Shown here: positions 1 through 5,433 of the stretch, piece by piece
How the letters are laid out: each line of letters begins with the position of its first letter
Numbering within the stretch: the stretch's first letter is position 1
Source: Jejudonia soesokkakensis
GTDB lineage: Bacteria; Bacteroidota; Bacteroidia; Flavobacteriales; Flavobacteriaceae
Assembly (NCBI RefSeq): GCF_042664795.1
Contig: NZ_JBHTBN010000006.1
Span: 62,001-126,000, forward strand
Length of the DNA: 64,000 nt
Direction: 5' to 3'
Translations under genes and position numbers: made by a program
Notes under the pieces: model-generated
Database searches by the model: none
Told to the model about the DNA's origin: nothing
Seen by the model: the letters and a program-made list of their open reading frames with translations, nothing else

Positions 1-65
1 ATTAATGAATATGCAGATTATTACAATCGAAAAAAATTTTTTCATAAGTGGTTTTTCAGCTTGTA

Positions 66-195
66 GGTAATAGTCTTTTGAATGAGCAGTAGCGGATTTT
101 GAGCAACTGCTTTTCGGATAACAATATACTTTAATTAAATGGAAAACGGTTCGAGTTAGCACCCCCAAACCGCTATTGCTTATACACGTTGATGT
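66..195 (-). repeat. attC-like palindromic site 1 (degenerate)
   Basis: A roughly 130-base imperfect inverted repeat. The left arm has AGCAGTAGCGGATTTTG and the right arm, reverse complemented, has AGCAATAGCGGTTTGGG. The left end (TAATAGTCTTTTG) aligns with the CAACGGTCTTGTA start of the sites at 1518 and 2645, and the right end (TATACACGTTG) aligns with their TATATACGTTG end. It is shorter and more diverged than the other sites, and the expected GTT core at its left end reads ATT on the minus strand. I read it as an old, possibly inactive, member of the same cassette-site family. Confidence 0.55.
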
Positions 196-241
196 GCGGT
201 GCTTGTTATCATTGTTTGCTTTTAGATACATTTAAAATGTC

Positions 242-273
242 AAATTGACATTTATTAAATTGAAAAATTGACA
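242..273. promoter_or_regulatory. iterated AAATTGA(CA) motif upstream of hsp20
   Basis: AAATTGACA occurs at 242 and 265, with a truncated AAATTGA at 257 between them. The outer copies lie 23 bases apart, about two helical turns. The array sits about 140 bases before the start of the small heat-shock gene, in an otherwise featureless AT-rich leader. It could be an operator for a stress regulator or chance in AT-rich DNA. No clear TAnnTTTG promoter box was found between it and the gene. Confidence 0.25.
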
Positions 274-410
274 GGTGACTAGCTAATTTTTTTTAAAATA
301 GGTAGCACACAATATGGTAAATCCATTTTGGTATTTTTTTTGTTTTATAGTTATTGAAATCAATAGCGATTTCAAATTTGAAATAATGTTTAATTTAAAA
401 TTTTGTAATT

Positions 411-887
411 ATGAACAATTTAGTTAGTGTTCCTAAAAACGGAAGTTTAGTGAACAGCAATTCAAATCAAAACTTCCCAACATTGTCAAATTGGTTAGAT
501 GATATATTTAATCGAGACTTGCCATCAGTATTTACTTCAAATTTTAATACTGGAATTACTTTGCCAAAAGTTAACATTAAAGAAACAGCTGATGATTTTA
601 CGGTAGAAATGGCAGTTCCTGGTCTCAAAAAATCGGATTTCCAAATTGACATTGATAATCAAGTACTGTCAATCTCGACAGAGACAAAAGAAGAAAATGA
701 ACATAAAGAAGAAAATTATACCCGTAGAGAATTTGGTTATTCTTCTTTTAAAAGAACCTTTACGCTGCCTGAGAGTGTAAATGATGAAAAAATTAATGCG
801 AGTTATAAGGAGGGAATTTTGAGTATCCTCTTGCCAAAAAAAGAAGAGGCAAAACAAAAGCCTGCTAGAAGCATTAAAATTTCTTAA
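411..887 (+). CDS. Hsp20/alpha-crystallin small heat-shock protein
   Basis: A 158-residue ATP-independent holdase chaperone that would bind unfolding cytoplasmic proteins. A variable N-terminal arm (residues 1-45) with the aromatic stretch SNWLDDIF is followed by an alpha-crystallin domain at about 48-140. That domain contains the VEMAVPGLKKSDFQI strand pair, the YGYSSF-like FGYSSFKRTF strand and the family's hallmark GIL segment in YKEGILSILLPK. A short charged tail ends in the IXI-like RSIKIS. The start at 411 gives a normal family length. The gene lies between two attC-like sites but on the strand opposite to the other cassette genes, and it has its own hairpin at 930. It is probably stress induced. 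Confidence 0.93.
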   Translation: MNNLVSVPKNGSLVNSNSNQNFPTLSNWLDDIFNRDLPSVFTSNFNTGITLPKVNIKETADDFTVEMAVPGLKKSDFQIDIDNQVLSISTETKEENEHKEENYTRREFGYSSFKRTFTLPESVNDEKINASYKEGILSILLPKKEEAKQKPARSIKIS

Positions 888-929
888 TCGACGTACTAAA
901 ATTTTTGGTTGAAATGAAAAGTAGATAGT

Positions 930-959
930 AGGAGGCCGATAACTCGGTCTCCTCTATAT
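930..959 (+). terminator. hairpin after hsp20
   Basis: Stem AGGAGGCCGA / TCGGTCTCCT with a four-base TAAC loop and one internal wobble, 43 bases past the hsp20 stop. The following bases are only moderately T-rich (CTATATTACTT), so this is a likely but not ideal intrinsic terminator. It separates hsp20 from the lipoprotein gene at 990. Confidence 0.6.
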
Positions 960-989
960 TACTTAAAGCGTTAATCCTTAAAACCTAAA

Positions 990-1478
990 GTGATGAAAAA
1001 TTATATTTTATTATTTATAATTGGCTTGTTAAATTTTAGTTGCAATAGTCAAAATAATGAACTAAAAGCGAAATCAAACGAAATCGATGAAAAGATAATT
1101 GAAGAGCCAAAAGGTACTTGGAAGGTAGATAAAGAATTTGACGAAAATGGAAATTTAATTAGATATGACAGTATTTATTCTTGGTCTTCTAATGATACGT
1201 ACGATACTCTATCATTGTTGGAGCGGGATAGTTTAATGCAATCTTTTAAATCAAGATTTTTTACCAATTTTTCACAATTTGAAAATCAAGGGTTTGAAGA
1301 TGTTTTTTCAAAAGATTCACTTTTTAGCAAAAATTTTTTTAATGACGATTTTTTTGGAAGTGATTTTGGTTCAGACTTTATGGATCTTGACAAGATAAGG
1401 CAACAAATGATTGAAAGACAAAAGAAATTTTTAGAAAAATATCAATCAGAATTTATTAAACCTGAAGACGAAAACTAA
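990..1478 (+). CDS. acidic, Phe/Asp-rich secreted lipoprotein
   Basis: A 162-residue protein with a lipoprotein signal peptide: MKNYILLFIIGLLNFSC, where LNFSC supplies the lipobox cysteine. The mature part is acidic with no recognised domain. Residues about 85-130 are rich in Phe, Ser and Asp (repeated FF, SKDSLF, DDFFGSDFGSDF), and the C-terminus is a charged helix (QQMIERQKKFLEKYQ). It should be anchored in the periplasm or at the outer membrane. It follows hsp20 on the same strand, and a terminator stem overlaps its stop codon. The function is unknown. The aromatic/acidic stretch could be a disordered interaction segment, but that is speculation. Confidence 0.75.
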   Translation: MMKNYILLFIIGLLNFSCNSQNNELKAKSNEIDEKIIEEPKGTWKVDKEFDENGNLIRYDSIYSWSSNDTYDTLSLLERDSLMQSFKSRFFTNFSQFENQGFEDVFSKDSLFSKNFFNDDFFGSDFGSDFMDLDKIRQQMIERQKKFLEKYQSEFIKPEDEN

Positions 1479-1495
1479 ACAGTTTTCGTTTTTTT
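1469..1495 (+). terminator. intrinsic terminator overlapping the lipoprotein stop codon
   Basis: Perfect stem CGAAAACT / AGTTTTCG with loop AAAC, followed by seven T residues. The left arm includes the last codons and stop of the lipoprotein gene. This is a compact rho-independent terminator just before attC-like site 2. Confidence 0.85.
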
Positions 1496-1517
1496 GTGGC
1501 TATCCTTGCTTTTCATA

Positions 1518-1706
1518 CAACGGTCTTGTATATGGCTCGTAGCGTGCAAATTAGCGATAACTATTCGGTTGAGCACGAGCCGAATTTTTTAATTTTCTTA
1601 TTACCTTTTTTTATCAATAAGCCAAATTAAAAAATTTGGCGGTCTTTGCAAATATGCCTGAACTTCGATTAAGCAACTGCCCAGCTATGAGCTATATACG
1701 TTGTTG
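1518..1706 (-). repeat. attC-like palindromic cassette site 2
   Basis: About 189 bases, nearly identical (roughly nine bases in ten, by eye) to 2645-2834. It is an imperfect palindrome: the left arm CAACGGTCTTGTATATGGCTC pairs with the right end, whose reverse complement reads CAACAACGTATATAGCTC. An inner pair, GCCGAATTTTTTAATTTTC / GCCAAATTTTTTAATTTGGC, surrounds the centre. On the minus strand it lies directly 3' of the hydrolase gene, in canonical cassette orientation. The outer bases TGCTGGCAA (minus strand) are the reverse complement of TTGCCAGCA at the beginning of the same unit (2647 downward). Confidence 0.75.
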
Positions 1707-2647
1707 CCAGCAGTTATTTTATTTACAAATTATCTAAAAAATTAAAAATTTCTACATAAGCATCTTTTAATTCTTCATCGTTTGGGTCGTGCAATCCGTT
1801 TGGCTTGTAAATAACAAAATCTTTATTTTGATTAAGCATAGGAACGAATTTTTCAAAAGTTTGAGGTGGAATTTGATTGTCTTTACCTCCGTGCCATAAA
1901 AATATTGGTGGGTCGTTTTTGTCAAAATAGGTTATAGGTTCGTAGACCGCTATTTTCTCTTTTGATTCATAACTCTCACTTTCTGGAAAAAGAGCTTTAC
2001 CAATTTCACTAAAAAACTCATTTTCATTGTCCGAAAAAATCTTTTCCACGACATCCAATCCGTCTACTGGACCCGAAAAATTGATTATTCCAGTTATTTC
2101 AATTCCGTCATTTAGTTTATTTGGATATTCAGGATTGTTTTGAGATACACCAACATTTGTTGCAATGTGAGCTCCAGCAGAAAAACCTGTGACAATTATA
2201 TTGTTCAAGTTTAAATCATACTCACTGTTATTTGTTTTTAGAAAATTCAGGGCGTTTGTCAAATCCGTTGTCGCGATTGGAATTCCTTTTTTTAATCGGT
2301 AATTCATATTGACAACATTTAATCCTTTTTTTAGATATGGTTCAACGTATTTTTCCTCTTCACTTTTGTCGCTTAAATAGTAACCTCCTCCGTGTAGAAA
2401 AACAATAGTGTAATTATTCTTTCCGTAAGACTTTGCATCTTTGGAAAGATAGATGTCCATTTTCTGTTCGGCATCTGTTCCGTATGAGACATCCTTCTTA
2501 ATTTCATATGTAGCCGAAATTTGTTCAGTCGTTTTATCTGGAACGGAATTCAATTTTTTTGAGCAAGATGTCAAAAGCAATAAGCAAAGGATTGTTAAAT
2601 GGACTACTGTTTTTTTCATTTTAGTTGGTTTTTTTAATTGCTGGCAA
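1520..2647 (-). mobile_element. putative gene cassette 1 (hydrolase lipoprotein)
   Basis: The unit runs on the minus strand from TTGCCAGCA at 2647 through one gene (2619-1723) to its attC-like site (1712-1518). The start and the outer end of its own site are perfectly complementary over at least nine bases, and this complement differs from that of the neighbouring unit. In integrons such cassette-specific pairing arises because the core site at a cassette's 5' end derives from its own attC when the circle opens. The conventional GTTRRRY core is not matched (GTTGCCA here), so the recombinase need not be a classical IntI. Confidence 0.6.
1723..2619 (-). CDS. alpha/beta-hydrolase (esterase-like) lipoprotein
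   Basis: A 298-residue secreted hydrolase. The ATG at 2619 starts a lipoprotein signal peptide (MKKTVVHLTILCLLLLTSC). The open frame continues upstream to 2703 but into the repeat, so the shorter start is chosen. It has the BD-FAE/HSL-type esterase layout: oxyanion-hole motif HGGGY after the FLHGGG strand, the nucleophile elbow GFSAG, an aspartate in WHGGKDNQIP and the catalytic histidine in NGLHDPND. A predicted substrate is an ester or acyl group on a small molecule or polysaccharide. It is the only gene in its cassette-like unit, with the attC-like site directly downstream. No transcription signal is obvious, so it may depend on outside promoters. Confidence 0.85.
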   Translation of the reverse strand: MKKTVVHLTILCLLLLTSCSKKLNSVPDKTTEQISATYEIKKDVSYGTDAEQKMDIYLSKDAKSYGKNNYTIVFLHGGGYYLSDKSEEEKYVEPYLKKGLNVVNMNYRLKKGIPIATTDLTNALNFLKTNNSEYDLNLNNIIVTGFSAGAHIATNVGVSQNNPEYPNKLNDGIEITGIINFSGPVDGLDVVEKIFSDNENEFFSEIGKALFPESESYESKEKIAVYEPITYFDKNDPPIFLWHGGKDNQIPPQTFEKFVPMLNQNKDFVIYKPNGLHDPNDEELKDAYVEIFNFLDNL

Positions 2648-2834
2648 CGGTCTTGTATATGGCTCGTAGCGTGCAAATTTACGATTACTTTTCGGTTAAG
2701 CACGAGCCGAATTTTTTGATTTTCTTATTACCTTTTCTTTTCACAATAAGCCAAATTAAAAAATTTGGCGGACTAGCAAATATGCCTTAACTTCGATTAA
2801 GCAACTAATTAGCTATGAGCTATATACGTTGTTA
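2645..2834 (-). repeat. attC-like palindromic cassette site 3
   Basis: Near-identical partner of 1518-1706, in the same orientation, directly 3' (minus strand) of the small acidic gene. Outer arms CAACGGTCTTGTATATGGCTC and the complement of GAGCTATATACGTTGTTA fold together, with the same inner GCCGAATTTTTT / GCCAAATTTTTT pairing. Its outer bases GTGGCTAAC (2839-2831, minus) are the reverse complement of GTTAGCCAC at 5200-5192, where the same unit begins. Most differences from site 2 fall near the centre, near 2740-2750 and near 2805, as expected when structure rather than sequence is conserved. Confidence 0.75.
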
Positions 2835-2851
2835 GCCACTGGCATTTCGTC

Positions 2852-3172
2852 CTATTCTTCTTCTTCCTCAGCTAATTCAATTGTGTATTTATCAATTGCT
2901 GATTTATACATTAAATTCACGCTGTCTTGAAATCTAGTCTTATTACTTAGAAGTTCGGTGAATTTTCCATAAATGTTCTTGTAAATTATATTATGAGCAG
3001 GATTTTGCAGTAGTTCATCTTCGTACTCATCCATTTCGAATTCCTCTGTTGTCGCCTTTTCCAATAGTTTTAGTAAATCATCTTTACTAATTTGGTCTAA
3101 TTCTGTCCATTCTTCAGTTGTTCCTTCAACTCTATAAAATCCTTTATTATTGTCAATTTTTAAGTATGTCAT
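2852..3172 (-). CDS. small acidic protein partnered with the PHP-ATPase
   Basis: A 106-residue protein of unrecognised family. I place the start at the ATG at 3172 (MTYLKIDNNKGFYRVEG), which overlaps the end of the upstream ATPase gene by 20 bases and indicates translational coupling. In-frame ATGs at 3193 and further up are less likely. The N-terminus looks like a small beta-rich fold (residues 1-20), followed by acidic helices (SKDDLLKLLEKATTEEFEMDEYEDELL) and a tail ending in five glutamates. Strong acidity and coupling to an ATPase nuclease candidate suggest an inhibitor, antitoxin or accessory subunit. That is inference only. Confidence 0.7.
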   Translation of the reverse strand: MTYLKIDNNKGFYRVEGTTEEWTELDQISKDDLLKLLEKATTEEFEMDEYEDELLQNPAHNIIYKNIYGKFTELLSNKTRFQDSVNLMYKSAIDKYTIELAEEEEE

Positions 3173-5174
3173 ATGCTTGTTCTTTTCTTTCATTATATGC
3201 ATCGAGACCTGCCTCCAAACAGCTAAGTAATGTTTTATAATTTTCGATTTTTTTCCCATCTGGACTTACCAATTCTTTATCTGATGGATAACCCGTGTAA
3301 ATACGATAAATAAATTCGCCATTTTCTATGCTTTTTTTGGTTATCGCTAAAAAATTTGGTTTTATGGAAGCACCAACCGTGCTATTGTGAGTAACAACGA
3401 CTACTGGCATCAAAGTGGAAATGTGCTTAATTATTGAGTTAATTTCTTTATTAAGAAAATTGTTGTCAAAAGAAGATTCTGGTTCATCTATAAGTAATAA
3501 ATCATATTTGGTAGCATCTTGAATCTCGTGAATTAGATTGAATTCAGAACGCTCTCCACCTGAAACTATAAAACCATCTTTATTTAATGTAACGGACTCA
3601 ATTTTGATGAAAAAATTAAACAAATTAGCATCTTCAACGCCTAACTCCTTAAGTTTTAATAAATATTCATAAGCCGATACATTGTAATGACTAAAAGCAG
3701 TACTATAAGTTTTTTTATCTCTACCAATTTTTTGAAGGTCTGAAGCTCCTACAATTTGGTTTGTAGAAGTTACAATTGAGAATTTTCCTAACTCCTCTCT
3801 ATGAATATTTCTGCTTGTTTTGAGTTCGGAAACTACAGTATTGAATTTATTTACTTTCACTTCATCTAAAGCTATCTTGTAAAAGTCCAAATCCTCAATT
3901 ACAGAACCAGTAGTTTTAATTCTTAATTCTCTTGTAATATCACTCGTTAAAGAATTAATCCAATTCTTTTTATTATTGTCAACATTTGAATCGAAAGCTT
4001 TTTGATTTAGCTCAATCGCTAAGCTCTTTAATTTTTTAGATTCTAAATGTTTTTGGATTATATCTTGATATTCATTGTTTTTAATTAAGGTTTCAACCGC
4101 TTTTATAACTTTGTCTAAATTGCTTAAATCATTGATTATAAAAGCATTTTCGCTAAATATTACACATTTGGAATAAAGGTCTTTTTTCTCGTTTTCAGAT
4201 GCGAATTTCTTTAGCGATTCGAGATAGTTTTCTATATCTATGTGGTTTTGTTCTAAGTCTACCTGAACAATTTTTTCAACTACTTTTCTAAATTCTCCTA
4301 AAAATTTATGACGAACTAAACTAAGTCTGGCGTTATTGGTATCATTAAATTGTTGTTCATCATTATGCAGTAGTGAAAACTGTTTAATATATTTTGCATT
4401 ACCTGACGATGCAGATATTTTGTTCAATGTTACAGATTTGCCAGACGACCTTTCTCCCAAAATAATTGTTAAGCCTGTGGATAATACGAGTCCATCGTCT
4501 GTTGCTTGAAAAAAATCATTTCCACTTTCTTTAGTTAATGATATTTTACTTCTATCGAATAAACAAGACTTAATTCCTGAAAGTGATATGTCATTTAAGT
4601 CAATATAAGTTTGGCGTGAAGGGAAATTAGTTAATTGAACTTTAAAACGAACATCACTAAATATGACTGGAACTAAACCATTGTCATCTTTTAATGCACG
4701 TTTAAATTTAGAGACACTTGCAACTTCGCCAGCTGTTATATGAGGCTTTAAAGCATCAACTGTTTCTTGTTTTATATTTGGTTTTTTATCGGTATGTGGT
4801 ATTAGTATATATTTCGATAAATCTGGAAAAATTTCGTTGAATTGGTCAATTGATAAGGTGTCTTCACTTGTTCGAATGATACTAGAAATTTTGTTGCACC
4901 TAAGTTCAAAATCAGGAATTTCAAATTCACTTGGGTCAGTAATTACAAGAATATGACCACCTTCCAGGTCAACTTCTATTCCTGGAAAAACTGTAATCGA
5001 TAAGCTATTCCGAATTTCAAAATACTGCTTTGAATCAAACGTATTATGATTGGTTATTGCAATGGCGTCAAGTTCTAACCTTTCTACATATTCTTTGACT
5101 TTTGGTAAGCTAAATTCAAAGTCACTATCGCTATCTGTAGGTATTGTATGTGTATGAAGGTCAATTTTTTTCAT
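3153..5174 (-). CDS. PHP-domain phosphoesterase fused to ABC/SMC-type ATPase (TrlF-like)
   Basis: 673 residues, ATG at 5174. The N-terminal PHP domain (about 1-180) keeps the metal-ligand motifs: HTH at residue 7-9, NHN near 43, E in GIEVD near 67, H in GGHILV near 74, PHTD near 127 and SDVR near 173. An ABC/RecF-SMC type ATPase follows: Walker A GERSSGKS near 240, a long helical insert (270-480), signature SGGERSE near 538, Walker B LLLIDEPESS near 560 and a switch histidine in VVVVTHNS. PHP domains hydrolyse phosphodiesters or phosphomonoesters, and this pairing resembles TrlF-family ATPases and several phage-defence ATPase-nucleases. It forms a translationally coupled pair with the small acidic gene. 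The function is inferred. Confidence 0.85.
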   Translation of the reverse strand: MKKIDLHTHTIPTDSDSDFEFSLPKVKEYVERLELDAIAITNHNTFDSKQYFEIRNSLSITVFPGIEVDLEGGHILVITDPSEFEIPDFELRCNKISSIIRTSEDTLSIDQFNEIFPDLSKYILIPHTDKKPNIKQETVDALKPHITAGEVASVSKFKRALKDDNGLVPVIFSDVRFKVQLTNFPSRQTYIDLNDISLSGIKSCLFDRSKISLTKESGNDFFQATDDGLVLSTGLTIILGERSSGKSVTLNKISASSGNAKYIKQFSLLHNDEQQFNDTNNARLSLVRHKFLGEFRKVVEKIVQVDLEQNHIDIENYLESLKKFASENEKKDLYSKCVIFSENAFIINDLSNLDKVIKAVETLIKNNEYQDIIQKHLESKKLKSLAIELNQKAFDSNVDNNKKNWINSLTSDITRELRIKTTGSVIEDLDFYKIALDEVKVNKFNTVVSELKTSRNIHREELGKFSIVTSTNQIVGASDLQKIGRDKKTYSTAFSHYNVSAYEYLLKLKELGVEDANLFNFFIKIESVTLNKDGFIVSGGERSEFNLIHEIQDATKYDLLLIDEPESSFDNNFLNKEINSIIKHISTLMPVVVVTHNSTVGASIKPNFLAITKKSIENGEFIYRIYTGYPSDKELVSPDGKKIENYKTLLSCLEAGLDAYNERKEQAYDILKN

Positions 5175-5196
5175 CAATGTTTGTCATGCTTGTGGC

Positions 5197-5383
5197 TAAC
5201 GCCTTATATCACAACTAAAAGTACTGTTTTGAAAGGAATTTAATCTAAAAGCAGTAGTTTTTTTATATCTACTTATTCACAATTCTTAGAGAATCAGCAA
5301 GGCATAAGGGTATGGATGCAAGTATAAACTACTTTTATAAAAGAACTACATTGTTTAACTTTTCTATACAGTAACTTGTTGGT
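5197..5383 (-). repeat. attC-like palindromic site 4 (diverged)
   Basis: A 187-base imperfect inverted repeat upstream of the PHP-ATPase gene. The left arm CACAACTAAAAGTACTG pairs with the right end CAGTAACTTGTTGG, and an inner pair AAAGCAGTAGTTTTTTTATA / TTATAAAAGAACTACATT continues the hairpin. Primary sequence similarity to sites 2 and 3 is limited to the ends (TAACGCCTTATAT against CAACGGTCTTGTATAT), but length and folding match. On the minus strand it ends CGTTAGCCAC, which forms the 5' boundary of cassette 2. It fills most of the 259-base gap between the cassette and the ABC permease gene. Confidence 0.6.
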
Positions 5384-5433
5384 AGCCAACAATAAAATGG
5401 TTTTCCTTTTTTAATTATAAGTGAGCTTACTTA

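Larger units (their letters stand above)
2648..5199 (-). mobile_element. putative gene cassette 2 (PHP-ATPase plus small acidic protein)
   Basis: The unit reads on the minus strand from TTAGCCAC (5199) through two overlapping genes (5174-2852) to attC-like site 3. The 5' and 3' boundary bases complement each other (TTAGCCAC / GTGGCTAA) and differ from those of cassette 1, the signature expected for excisable integron-type cassettes. At about 2.5 kb it is large for a cassette. There is almost no extra DNA: 17 bases between the small gene's stop and the site, and 18 between the start boundary and the first ATG. Confidence 0.6.

Noticed and set aside
2620..2703. N-terminal extension of the hydrolase gene
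   Set aside because: It lies in the attC-like repeat and would bury the lipoprotein signal peptide. ATG 2619 fits better.
1..5400. Prophage, insertion sequence or integrase in the accessory region
   Set aside because: No transposase, phage gene or tyrosine recombinase is encoded. Only repeats and cassette-like genes are seen.
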